Virus record (IMG/VR): IMGVR_UViG_3300000553_000374
Span: 1-21,936 of that record
DNA: 21,936 nucleotides
Origin: a virus
Strand: one strand, 5' to 3'
The notes beneath the pieces were generated by a model. It did no database searches and had not been told where the DNA came from. It saw nothing but the letters and a program-made list of their open reading frames with translations. Positions 14,384-20,701 of this stretch are shown here, piece by piece. Numbering within the stretch: position 1 is the first letter of the stretch; each line of letters starts with the position of its first letter. A program made the translations under genes and the position numbers.

Positions 14384-15264
14384 TGGAAATCTATACTACT
14401 GCGGCTGCTGTTCTATCCAAGCTAATTGAAGAGGTCTGGAAAGATGAAGAAAGTATGGTGAAGTGGTTTAAAGAGAAGGTCTTTATTGATCTTGATCGCA
14501 CCACTAGAGCCAAGATGTTTGTAACAAAACTTGTGGATGAGGCCCTAGTTGCTGCTGGCATGAATTCAGGATCTATTTTGCCCAATGATCGTAAGAGAGT
14601 AGCCGCCGTGCTTTCCACTATTCTCAAGGATTTCAATTTAGTCACACAGATCGCTTTGAACCTACAGACTGGCAGTCTCTCCTTTGATCTAGATAAAATG
14701 CAGGAAGATTTAAAACCTATTGAATCTAGTTACCCCTCTTTAGAAGAATCCCCATTAGCTAAAAAGGCAAAATACAAGCCTGGAGTGGAAGAATCAGAAA
14801 AGAAGTATAATCTGGATTTGGCTCTTATCAAGAACGCTAAAATTGTGGGAGAAATGCAGCGTGGGACTAGCTCTTATAGAATTTCCCCCTTAGGTAAGAC
14901 TCCGGCATTAGCCGATATCAACAATCTATCCAATTTATCCCCCTTGGCAATTCAATCATATTTGGATGGGGAGCTTTTCATGTTCGATACTTCTCTTGTT
15001 TGTAACAAGGCAGGAGTGGCAGAAGAGGGAAATGGGAAATGGACTTCTTCTAGACTAAAATGGCCCATTCAATCAGAGTCCGGTGGTGACATTGTAAAGA
15101 AGGCTTTGGCCTCTCGCTATATTGTCTCAAGATTAATTTTTGATCCTGCTATTCTACACTTAGTTCCTCGTTATGAGTCAGTAATAATCCTTAGAGATGC
15201 TAAATCAGATGCTCTCGATGAGTTGATTCACGAAGGCTTGGTAACTAAATATGTTAGAACTTAA
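14383..15264 (+). CDS. hypothetical protein (293 aa)
   Basis: The family is not recognised. Residues 1-100 are helical and charged (VLSKLIEEVWKDEESMVKWFKEK; RKRVAAVLSTILKDF). Residues 105-145 form a polar linker rich in Glu, Ser, Lys and Pro. Residues 145-293 are a mixed domain with LALIKNAKIVGEMQRGTSSYRI, DGELFMFDTSLVCNK and VPRYESVIILRDAKSDA. There are no cysteine clusters or P-loop. It is joined to the zincin-like gene by TAATG and followed by a small gene overlapping by 14 nt. It may partner one of these. Confidence 0.72.
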   Translation: MEIYTTAAAVLSKLIEEVWKDEESMVKWFKEKVFIDLDRTTRAKMFVTKLVDEALVAAGMNSGSILPNDRKRVAAVLSTILKDFNLVTQIALNLQTGSLSFDLDKMQEDLKPIESSYPSLEESPLAKKAKYKPGVEESEKKYNLDLALIKNAKIVGEMQRGTSSYRISPLGKTPALADINNLSNLSPLAIQSYLDGELFMFDTSLVCNKAGVAEEGNGKWTSSRLKWPIQSESGGDIVKKALASRYIVSRLIFDPAILHLVPRYESVIILRDAKSDALDELIHEGLVTKYVRT

Positions 15265-15484
15265 GAGACTACTAAAAGTTAGATTTGCTTCTAGAAAAGA
15301 AAGTGGTTGGAAGGAGATGTGCTTTGAAAAAGGCCCTTCCAATGTTCGAAAAGCTTTTTTTGAACAAATAGGTGATGTCATAAGTGCCGGTAAAAATCCA
15401 GAAAAAGCCAGAAAAGTGGCCAATGATATGCTTTTCAACGGTGTAGATGTTTTAGATATAGATATTTTGATGAGGTTAAAATAA
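15251..15484 (+). CDS. small hypothetical protein (77 aa)
   Basis: It starts inside the end of the previous gene (14-nt overlap), with only a weak upstream SD, and its TAA overlaps the thyX ATG as TAATG. The sequence is basic at the N-terminus (LELKRLLKVRFASRKESGWKEM), then helical (NVRKAFFEQIGDVISAG; PEKARKVANDMLFNG). No motif is recognised. The tight fit between two well-supported genes is the best argument that it is real. Confidence 0.62.
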   Translation: MLELKRLLKVRFASRKESGWKEMCFEKGPSNVRKAFFEQIGDVISAGKNPEKARKVANDMLFNGVDVLDIDILMRLK

Positions 15485-16218
15485 TGGCCGAGCCCTGTGA
15501 ATATAAGAATCCTCTGGAGTTCCTAGAGAGTAAACTAGCAGAAGATAAATCCCAGCTATTCTACAATTGGGATACTTTGGAAGTTATAACCCCATCTGTA
15601 GAGCTAATTGGGATGGCCCCTGATGGAGAGATGATTATGCGTCATTTGGAGGCTGCAATCCGAACTGCCTACAAGAGCGAGGATAAAATTGGCCCAGACT
15701 CCCACTTAAAGATCCTGAAGCACATTCTCAGTCTAAAGCATGAAAGCACATTGGAGCATATCTCCCTATCATTTAGGATTGTCACTTCTAGAGGTGTAAC
15801 TCATGAATTGGTTAGACATAGAATTGCAAGCTACACTCAAGAGTCTACTAGATATGTAAATTATGGGAAAAAGGCTCCTAAGGTCATCCTTCCCTTCCAC
15901 CTAGCTACCCGTGATGACAAAGATAAAAATTTTTGGTATTATGCTCAGGTGGAGAGCATCGCTAAATACAATGAAGCCCTAGCTAGAGGATGGAAGCCCC
16001 AAGAGGCTAGAGGGATTCTGACCAATGACCTGAAAACTGAGATCGTCACCACCATGAATCTTAGATCACTCAGAAACTTTGCTTCCCTGAGGACCCCAAG
16101 CTCTGCTCACCCAGATATGCAGGTAGTGGCAAGAGAAGTTTTGCGTCTTTTATACAACTTGGTGCCATTGCTATTCCAGGATATTCAGGATAAAGTAGAA
16201 GCAGTAGCATGGGTTTAA
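15484..16218 (+). CDS. thyX: FAD-dependent thymidylate synthase ThyX
   Basis: This 244-aa protein converts dUMP to dTMP using FAD, NADPH and methylene-tetrahydrofolate. The diagnostic ThyX motif RHRxxSxxxxSxR is present as R111-H-R-I-A-S116-Y-T-Q-E-S121-T-R123, followed by YVNYGKK. Upstream, HESTLEHISLSFRI is the usual segment contacting FAD. SLRNFASLRTPSSAHPDMQVVAREVL matches the conserved C-terminal nucleotide-binding region. Length is typical. It starts at a TAATG junction. Phages carry thyX to supply dTMP during replication. A hairpin that also holds the next gene's ribosome site lies 22 nt downstream. Confidence 0.95.
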   Translation: MAEPCEYKNPLEFLESKLAEDKSQLFYNWDTLEVITPSVELIGMAPDGEMIMRHLEAAIRTAYKSEDKIGPDSHLKILKHILSLKHESTLEHISLSFRIVTSRGVTHELVRHRIASYTQESTRYVNYGKKAPKVILPFHLATRDDKDKNFWYYAQVESIAKYNEALARGWKPQEARGILTNDLKTEIVTTMNLRSLRNFASLRTPSSAHPDMQVVAREVLRLLYNLVPLLFQDIQDKVEAVAWV

Positions 16219-16240
16219 TAGTAAACAAATAACTGACTAC

Positions 16241-16267
16241 CAAATGCCTCTTGTATGGAGGTATTTG
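16241..16267 (+). promoter_or_regulatory. hairpin that occludes the ribosome site of the HNH gene
   Basis: CAAATGCCTC (16241-16250) pairs with GAGGTATTTG (16258-16267) to give a 10-bp stem with one G-U pair and a 7-nt loop. The 3' arm contains nearly all of the SD GGAGGT (16257-16262) that serves the TTG start at 16270. Folding would therefore hide the SD. The stem is followed by TTTTGG, so it might instead or also act as a weak terminator for thyX. Similar occlusion controls homing endonuclease genes in T4 (I-TevI). Confidence 0.6.
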
Positions 16268-16269
16268 TT

Positions 16270-16869
16270 TTGGATATTAAAAATCAAAAATTCGGGTATT
16301 TAACAGTTTTATGCCAAGGAGAACCTTACCCTAGTGGCCCAGCTAGGTGGTGGTGCAGTTGTGAGTTATGCGGGAAAGAGAAACTTATTGGGCAAGGAGC
16401 TTTGATCAGCGGCTCAAATGTAAGCTGTGGCTGTAAAAGGCAAACTAGGTTACCAGGCAAAGTGTGTCCAAAATGTGGTACCACTTGTGTTAAAAGAGTG
16501 TGCCCCCCAAGAGGATACCTTTGCCCCAAATGTAACAACGAACATAGAAGAAACAAATATCATTCTGATAGCCGTTCAATTATGTTGAATAGTGCCCGTA
16601 GTAGGGCCAACAAACTTAAAGTGCCGTATAGTCTAGTGAAAGAAGATATCATAATTCCAGAAATCTGCCCTGTTCTTGGGATTAAACTTGAAGTTGGTGA
16701 TAGGTACTTCCACGACAACTCACCCAGTCTAGACAGGCTTCTGCCCGACATAGGTTATGTTCCAGGGAATATCCGAGTTATATCCTGGAGAGCTAACAGA
16801 ATTAAGTGTAACGGCACTCTGGAAGAGCTTGAAAAGATTGTTGCTTATATGAAGGTAAATGGACTTTAA
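16270..16869 (+). CDS. HNH-type (homing) endonuclease, TTG start
   Basis: The start is called at TTG 16270 because GGAGGT (16257-16262) is exactly 7 nt upstream and the resulting N-terminus (MDIKNQKFGYLTVL) fits this group; the in-frame ATG at 16255 has no SD. The 199-aa protein has an N-terminal Zn module (WWCSCELCG, then VSCGC), a second Zn ribbon (CPKCGTTC... CPKCN, about 71-93) and a C-terminal module with CPVLGIKL, SPSLDRLLPDIGYVPGNIRV (about 151-170) and ISWRANRIK. That last segment is typical of phage HNH nucleases and their relatives. The canonical catalytic His is not obvious. It stands alone next to thyX, a common site for homing elements, and its translation is probably restrained by the hairpin at 16241-16267. 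Confidence 0.78.
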   Translation: MDIKNQKFGYLTVLCQGEPYPSGPARWWCSCELCGKEKLIGQGALISGSNVSCGCKRQTRLPGKVCPKCGTTCVKRVCPPRGYLCPKCNNEHRRNKYHSDSRSIMLNSARSRANKLKVPYSLVKEDIIIPEICPVLGIKLEVGDRYFHDNSPSLDRLLPDIGYVPGNIRVISWRANRIKCNGTLEELEKIVAYMKVNGL

Positions 16870-16875
16870 GAATCT

Positions 16876-16891
16876 TGATAGGAGACTATCA
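16876..16891 (+). promoter_or_regulatory. hairpin presenting the SD in a GAGA tetraloop
   Basis: TGATAG (16876-16881) and CTATCA (16886-16891) form a perfect 6-bp stem closed by GAGA, a GNRA-type tetraloop. The SD (AGGAGA) spans the stem top and loop, and the last stem base is the A of the ATG at 16891. This could be a translational operator or may simply display the SD. The stem is AT-rich and not very stable. Confidence 0.45.
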
Positions 16892-17439
16892 TGACTTCAA
16901 CTTTTTTTATCATAGAGGCATCCCATCTCTTCAGAGCGGGTGAGTTATTCTCTGCTCAACTGTACGTAGTGAATGTGATAACCTACCTAGCAAACGAAAT
17001 ATTTGCACCTAGTAGCGGAAGCTGGGTTCTATTTGGCTCTACTAAAGACTCCCAAGCAGAAAAGTATACCGCCGCAGTTGAGAAGACTGGTACCACCGTA
17101 ATTAGAATGACTCCAATTGATTCAAGACTAAACATTGGAAGCAAGTTCTATAAGCCAGCTACCTACCTTCACGAGATTTTTAAAGACCTACCAAGTGGGT
17201 CCAATATTGTTCTAATCGGATTCCACAACACCAGATTTGAAGATATTTTGTTAAAATACAAAAATAAATTCTCCATTTCCATGTGCGCCTTTACCACAAA
17301 ATCCAAAAATGGCATGGATATGAAAATCCCAGAACATTTTTATCCCTTGTTAAATAAGGCTATTTCCCTTGACAATCATGTAAATGGTATTAAGGGAGAA
17401 TATGAAAAACAGAAGGAATCAATCGAGGAAGCAATTTAG
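16891..17439 (+). CDS. NYN/PIN-like protein with a degenerate active site
   Basis: This 182-aa protein shows the strand-helix order of NYN-domain RNases: FFIIEASHLFRAG where the family has FIDgxNl, WVLFGSTKDS as the second strand, AEKYTAAVEKTGTTVIRM, SKFYKPATYLHEIF in place of the vDvxLaxD helix, SNIVLIGFHNTRFEDILLKY in place of the vLvSGDxDF strand and helix, then FSISMCAF and LLNKAISLDNHV. The usual catalytic Asp residues are missing (E9 at the first, HNT at SGD). I infer a non-catalytic NYN-fold protein. SD AGGAG lies in a small hairpin just before the ATG. The C-terminus is a charged helix. Fold confidence is moderate and rests on pattern. Confidence 0.5.
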   Translation: MTSTFFIIEASHLFRAGELFSAQLYVVNVITYLANEIFAPSSGSWVLFGSTKDSQAEKYTAAVEKTGTTVIRMTPIDSRLNIGSKFYKPATYLHEIFKDLPSGSNIVLIGFHNTRFEDILLKYKNKFSISMCAFTTKSKNGMDMKIPEHFYPLLNKAISLDNHVNGIKGEYEKQKESIEEAI

Positions 17440-17492
17440 TATTATCAAGTGAGGAATGCAATAACGGTTCCTATAATAAGGGAGTTGCTACC

Positions 17493-18332
17493 ATGTATTA
17501 CATCAACGTATCCTCCGAGCAAATTGAGGATTTGAGGCCAGCGATTGACCTCCTAATTCAATTGTGGGGAGAGGATCTTGATAAAGGAGCCCTATATCTC
17601 TACGGAATGGTAGATGGCAATTCTCCCATTGTCCCCAGCATGGAAGCCTCAGCAGAAGCTAATAATATTACTTACGGAGTAGTCGCTATTCCGGTTAACT
17701 CTGATTCTCTGTATTTTCTAACTGGTTCAGGCTATTCCCTTAAACATGAAGCTTTCGTATACGTCAGTAATGGAGAGATCAGATCCGGTAATTTTGGAGA
17801 TGCACAAACAGAATCAGTAGTAACCTTGTCATCCTTTACCAAGTTAGCTATTTCCAGTTCAAATACCTTCCTTGATCGTTTCCTAAAACTAGAGAATCCA
17901 GAAGCACTTTCATCTGAAAAGCACGGTCCAGATACCAAAGCCGAGAGAAGTGAAGCCGGGACAAACGTTGAACATGGTGGATTAATCCATGAAGAACCAG
18001 AACTCCCCGAAGAAAAAATGAGTAGTGTTGAAGGTTCAGTAATGGATATTTGGGCTGAATCCAACATTGAAGACTGGTCTGTATCCGAGCTTTATAAACT
18101 ACTTCACGGACTCCAAGCAGAGGGGGCAGATAGCGAATCCACCTCTTTCTTTCTCTGGAATGCCTCTGATACTGAGGGCTACTTGATTGAGATTGCTGGT
18201 TCACCTGATGCCGCCGCTAAATTGATTGGATCTAAGCTTGGCCTACAACCCCAAGAAATCATAGAAGAAGGCTCTACCATTACAGGAAGAGAATTAGCCT
18301 CAGCTATTGAGGCTCTACTTGGTGGGGAGTAA
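17493..18332 (+). CDS. two-domain hypothetical protein (279 aa)
   Basis: The family is not recognised. Residues 1-130 look like a mixed alpha/beta domain (YYINVSSEQIEDLRPAIDLLIQLWG; TYGVVAIPVNSDSLYFLTG; AFVYVSNGEI). Residues 131-180 are an acidic, Ser/Pro/Glu-rich linker (EEPELPEEK). Residues 181-279 form a second domain (IEDWSVSELYKLLHGLQAEG; FFLWNASDTEGYLIEIAG; PDAAAKLIGSKLG). GGGAG is about 8 nt from the ATG. The 53-nt gap before it has TATAAT at 17472-17477 but no good -35, and GGAA/TTCC arms at 17453-17470 of unknown role. The next gene starts 3 nt after its stop. Confidence 0.72.
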   Translation: MYYINVSSEQIEDLRPAIDLLIQLWGEDLDKGALYLYGMVDGNSPIVPSMEASAEANNITYGVVAIPVNSDSLYFLTGSGYSLKHEAFVYVSNGEIRSGNFGDAQTESVVTLSSFTKLAISSSNTFLDRFLKLENPEALSSEKHGPDTKAERSEAGTNVEHGGLIHEEPELPEEKMSSVEGSVMDIWAESNIEDWSVSELYKLLHGLQAEGADSESTSFFLWNASDTEGYLIEIAGSPDAAAKLIGSKLGLQPQEIIEEGSTITGRELASAIEALLGGE

Positions 18333-18335
18333 CCA

Positions 18336-18686
18336 ATGGCTACTGCAACACTTACTGTTCCAGGGATTGTAATTAACCTTGATATCGCTGAAAAATTTCA
18401 ACAAGCAGCAACTATGCATGGTCGAATTAAGGTTGAGTTGTGGTATGAAACCGAGAAACCTAAACATTTAAGTTCATTCCTACTACGAGATACCTTTGCC
18501 TTTGATGGTAAATTTGTGGAATCTGTATCTGTTCTGATGAGACCAGAAGATGTATTTGATATGTCAGAAGCCTATTGGGATACGCTGGAGAGACTAAAGG
18601 ATAGTGGTATTGTAACTGCTGATTCTGAGTTCTTTGGCTATGAAATTCGCCTTGAAGATAAACAAACTCTAGCCTGGGTGGTATAA
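18336..18686 (+). CDS. hypothetical protein (116 aa)
   Basis: GGGGAG lies about 7 nt from the ATG and overlaps the previous gene's end. The N-terminus is beta-like (TATLTVPGIVINLDI), then HGRIKVELWYETEK, SFLLRDTFAFDGKFV and a helical segment (SEAYWDTLERLKDSG), ending in YEIRLEDKQTLAWVV. No catalytic motif, cysteine pair or membrane segment is seen. It is the last AT-rich gene before the GC-richer cassette, where base composition changes abruptly. Confidence 0.68.
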   Translation: MATATLTVPGIVINLDIAEKFQQAATMHGRIKVELWYETEKPKHLSSFLLRDTFAFDGKFVESVSVLMRPEDVFDMSEAYWDTLERLKDSGIVTADSEFFGYEIRLEDKQTLAWVV

Positions 18687-18714
18687 GGGTCCGATAATAT
18701 TCAGGAGTAAACGC

Positions 18715-18754
18715 CTTCTAGTTAAGTATAATAGAAGTGACAGACGATTCTGTC
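18715..18754 (+). other. two small hairpins in the cassette leader
   Basis: CTTCTA (18715-18720) and TAGAAG (18732-18737) form a 6-bp stem with an 11-nt loop that contains most of a TATAAT (18727-18732). GACAGA (18739-18744) and TCTGTC (18749-18754) form a second 6-bp stem with a CGAT loop. They occupy the 94-nt gap 18687-18780 at the start of the GC-richer patch. Neither has a T-run. No -35 matches the TATAAT. The role is unknown. Confidence 0.35.
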
Positions 18755-18780
18755 CAGCAGCCGCTGGAGGAAGGAACGAG

Positions 18781-18990
18781 ATGAAATGCTCAGAATGTGC
18801 CGGAACCGACCACGACAAGCCTTCACAGGTTGATGACTCTTGCCATGAAACACTCAAAGCCCGTGTCGCGGATCTAGAGAACGACCTACGGTCCCTTCTG
18901 GACTACGCCGAGCATGGCGACATAACGGGTCGAGGTCGCAGCATCCATCAGGTCAAAGCTGATGCCAGAGAAACCCTCAACCGCAAGTAA
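18781..18990 (+). CDS. small CxxC protein (69 aa)
   Basis: It starts at ATG 18781 after GGAGGAAGGAACGAG. The N-terminus MKCSECAGTDHD carries a CxxC (C3, C6) with nearby His; a further Cys (C21) and His (H22) follow, so metal binding is possible. A helix with coiled-coil spacing follows (HETLKARVADLENDLRSLLDYAEHG). Base composition is clearly GC-richer than the genes before it, with codons such as GCC, CGC and GAC. It is the first of three tiny genes in a row sharing a leader motif. The family is not recognised. Confidence 0.62.
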   Translation: MKCSECAGTDHDKPSQVDDSCHETLKARVADLENDLRSLLDYAEHGDITGRGRSIHQVKADARETLNRK

Positions 18991-19004
18991 TGTCCAGGAG
19001 TCCC

Positions 19005-19151
19005 ATGAATGCCTACGAATCCCACCCGATCATGATTGACCGTGGCACCTTTTGGCGTTGTGACCACGGCTGTACCTTTGCCATTCCCTGCTGGCGCTGT
19101 GGGTTGAAACACCCTATCAAGTTCCTTAGTCACCTTCGCGTTAAGCGTTGA
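19005..19151 (+). CDS. tiny zinc-finger-like protein (48 aa)
   Basis: This frame encodes 48 residues beginning MNAYESHPIMIDRG. AGGAG at 18996-19000 lies 4 nt upstream of ATG 19005. Cysteines at C19, C23, C29 and C32 (WRCDHGC ... CWRCG) form a plausible four-Cys zinc site within 14 residues. The end is basic (KHPIKFLSHLRVKR). It lies 14 nt after the previous gene and shares its GC-rich composition and leader motif. The regular SD and Cys arrangement support it as a real gene despite its size. Confidence 0.6.
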   Translation: MNAYESHPIMIDRGTFWRCDHGCTFAIPCWRCGLKHPIKFLSHLRVKR

Positions 19152-19169
19152 TCCTGCCCAGGAGCCACG

Positions 19170-19331
19170 ATGGACTCTGACCTCATCCCCTTTGATTGGT
19201 CTTCCGATGCCCATGAACGCAAGTGCCCAACTTGTGGCGCAGAGCCAGGTCAATGCTGTTCCTCCCCGGAGCCGGATCGTCCTGGGTTTGCCGAGGAACA
19301 CGGCAGACTCATTCACTACAGCCGCGAATAG
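19170..19331 (+). CDS. tiny zinc-finger protein, CPxCGAxPGxxC type (53 aa)
   Basis: AGGAG (19160-19164) lies 5 nt upstream of ATG 19170. The 53-aa product has RKCPTCGAEPGQCCSS (C19, C22, C29/C30) followed by HGRLIHYSR (H44 or H49), matching the CPxCGAxxGxxC...H pattern of small zinc fingers found in actinobacteria and their phages. That likeness and the GC-rich composition suggest transfer from a high-GC source. It is the third gene of the cassette and is followed by the last copy of the leader motif. Confidence 0.65.
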   Translation: MDSDLIPFDWSSDAHERKCPTCGAEPGQCCSSPEPDRPGFAEEHGRLIHYSRE

Positions 19332-19383
19332 TTTTTGCCCAAGAGCCAGACAAGGAACTCTAACAACGCACAAAGGAAGTTAA

Positions 19384-20412
19384 ATGAAGACCCTGTTTAA
19401 ATGTCTATACGGCTCTCACCTTTATGGTGTGGCTCAGCCTACCTCCGATAAGGATTTCAAGGGTGTGTTCACTCAGTCTTTGGATGAGCTTGTCAGTCTT
19501 GCCCCCACTAATATCCAGTGGAAGGATGAGGAAAAAAACGAAGAGCATGAAATGTATTACATCAAGGCTTTTGCTGACCTGATGGCTTCTGGTCAGACTG
19601 TGGCTTATTCTATGTTATTTGCTCCCCAGAATATGTGGCTGGAGTCTACTCCTGAATGGGAACGTCTGTTACTCAATAAAGATAAGGTCATTTCTAAGAA
19701 GCTCAAGCCTTTTGCTGGTTATGCTCGTTCTCAGGCTGTGAAATACTCTCTCAAAGGTGAGAAGCTCCAGCTTTTAGATGAAGTGATCTTCTTCCTTAGT
19801 GGCTATCCCCCCAACTTCCTCCCTCGACTTTGCTGGGATCAACTTACGGTGGCTTTTACTGGTCGCCCAACGGTTAGATTCTGGACAGATGTCAAGGGTG
19901 AGGTGGAGACCCGTTTGATGGAAATCTGTGGTAAATCCTTTGGGGAGACCACCACTGTTAAGCTGTGGTTGGATGCCCTGGTCAAACTTCGCAAAACCTA
20001 CGGGACTCGCGCCGTGAAAGCCAAGGAGAACGATGGTAAGGACTTGAAGGCCCTATATCATGCGGTACGCATTATAAGCGAAATGAACGAAATCCTTGAG
20101 TATGGGACGGTAACTTACCCTCGTCCTGAAAAGGAACTCCTGCTTGACATCCGTAATGGTAAGCTCACTAATGGAGAAGTCAGCAACCTCATTGACGAAC
20201 TGATGGCAAAGGGAGATAGGTTGTTTGAAACCTCCACTCTCCGAGAGAAGCCAGATTATGAATGGCTGAATCAATGGTATAAGAACACACAAATAAACGC
20301 AGTTAGACATGAAATTTTGAAAGTCAAAAATAAGGAGCAGTCATGCACGAATTTTTTAATGTCATGGGTAAAAAAGCTTGGTTCGCTGTTAAAGTCGTTT
20401 TTTGGATTGTAA
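19384..20412 (+). CDS. RlaP-type nucleotidyltransferase (DNA polymerase beta superfamily)
   Basis: This 342-aa protein begins LFKCLYGSHLYGVAQPTSDKDFKGVF. GSxxYG (G10, S11) and SDxD (D22, D24) are the nucleotide-binding and metal-binding motifs of minimal nucleotidyltransferases, and this arrangement is that of the RlaP family linked to RNA repair. The remainder is helical, with KPFAGYARSQAVKYSLKGEKLQLLDEV and GKDLKALYHAVRIISEMNEIL typical of the family's second domain. The exact transfer reaction is not established by sequence. No RNA ligase or kinase gene is near. AGGAAG precedes the ATG. It is GC-richer with many CGT/CGC Arg codons. The last 70 nt overlap another SD-led frame at 20343. Confidence 0.8.
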   Translation: MKTLFKCLYGSHLYGVAQPTSDKDFKGVFTQSLDELVSLAPTNIQWKDEEKNEEHEMYYIKAFADLMASGQTVAYSMLFAPQNMWLESTPEWERLLLNKDKVISKKLKPFAGYARSQAVKYSLKGEKLQLLDEVIFFLSGYPPNFLPRLCWDQLTVAFTGRPTVRFWTDVKGEVETRLMEICGKSFGETTTVKLWLDALVKLRKTYGTRAVKAKENDGKDLKALYHAVRIISEMNEILEYGTVTYPRPEKELLLDIRNGKLTNGEVSNLIDELMAKGDRLFETSTLREKPDYEWLNQWYKNTQINAVRHEILKVKNKEQSCTNFLMSWVKKLGSLLKSFFGL

Positions 20413-20486
20413 CGATTGACATAGCTCTTGGAGCCACCTCTCATGTTATCAAAGACTTTTTCATGATTGGTTGGAGGGCATTTTGA
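20343..20486 (+). CDS. small single-helix membrane protein (47 aa)
   Basis: This frame starts at ATG 20343 with AAGGAG (20332-20337) 5 nt upstream and encodes 47 residues. It begins MHEFFNVMGKKAW, followed by a hydrophobic segment of about 20 residues (FAVKVVFWIVTIDIALGA) that could span a membrane once, then HVIKDFFMIGWRAF. It overlaps the 3' end of the nucleotidyltransferase gene by 70 nt in another frame, so either the overlap is real dual coding or the upstream frame has been extended. The strong SD supports the call. No function is known. Confidence 0.55.
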   Translation: MHEFFNVMGKKAWFAVKVVFWIVTIDIALGATSHVIKDFFMIGWRAF

Positions 20487-20677
20487 TTCCTCCTTGGATC
20501 GACATCAAACCTAATGTTCTAGTGGCAAAGCATAGTCTTAGAGTTTCCCGAATTATGGGGATTTCAGGACTGGGTTCTTATTCTACTTTACCTCATAGAA
20601 AAATGGACTCTGAAAGCCGAGAGCCTGTACCTATAGTGAACGAGGCGATAGGGCAAAACATTGACACCTTCGCGTAA
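20483..20677 (+). CDS. small hypothetical protein (64 aa), TTG start
   Basis: GGAGGG (20473-20478) lies about 5 nt upstream of TTG 20483, which overlaps the preceding TGA by 4 nt. An in-frame TTG at 20471 is possible but lacks an SD. The product (IPPWIDIKPNVLVAKHSLRV; IMGISGLGSYSTLPHRKM) is not recognised. Its stop lies inside the first arm of the terminator at 20676-20701, so it is the last gene of this forward run. Confidence 0.5.
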   Translation: MIPPWIDIKPNVLVAKHSLRVSRIMGISGLGSYSTLPHRKMDSESREPVPIVNEAIGQNIDTFA

Positions 20678-20701
20678 AAGCCGCTACTCAGCGGCTTTTT
20701 T
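20676..20701. terminator. bidirectional intrinsic terminator between converging genes
   Basis: AAAAGCCGCT (20676-20685) pairs with AGCGGCTTTT (20690-20699) as a 10-bp stem with a 4-nt ACTC loop, followed by TT and AATTTT. Read from the other strand, the 5' AAAA gives a T-run, so it can end both the forward genes and the minus-strand GIY-YIG gene, whose stop codon (20684-20686) lies within it. Confidence 0.9.

Larger units (their letters stand above)
18751..19347 (+). repeat. four-copy leader motif TGYCCARSAGYC before successive genes
   Basis: Related 12-mers occur at 18751 (TGTCCAGCAGCC), 18991 (TGTCCAGGAGTC), 19155 (TGCCCAGGAGCC) and 19336 (TGCCCAAGAGCC). The last three follow a stop codon within a few bases, and copies two and three contain the SD of the next gene. 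The pattern suggests modular gene units that share a 5' leader. Confidence 0.6.

Noticed and set aside
17472-17477. TATAAT before the 279-aa gene, and the similar TATAAT at 18727
   Set aside because: Neither has a -35 hexamer or an extended -10 TG; AT-rich DNA gives such matches by chance.
17732-18204. Two overlapping minus-strand frames opposite the 279-aa gene
   Set aside because: The products are low-complexity Ser/Leu-rich without motifs, both are fully covered by a well-placed forward gene, and neither has supporting context.
18751-19347. The four leader repeats as a CRISPR array
   Set aside because: Repeats are only about 12 nt, imperfect and separated by coding sequences of unequal length; there are no spacers of regular size and no cas genes.
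18948-19373. 141-aa open frame on the minus strand across the GC-rich cassette
   Set aside because: It lies opposite three short forward genes that each have an SD and mostly CxxC-rich products; the minus frame has no recognisable motif, and long antisense frames are common in GC-richer DNA.
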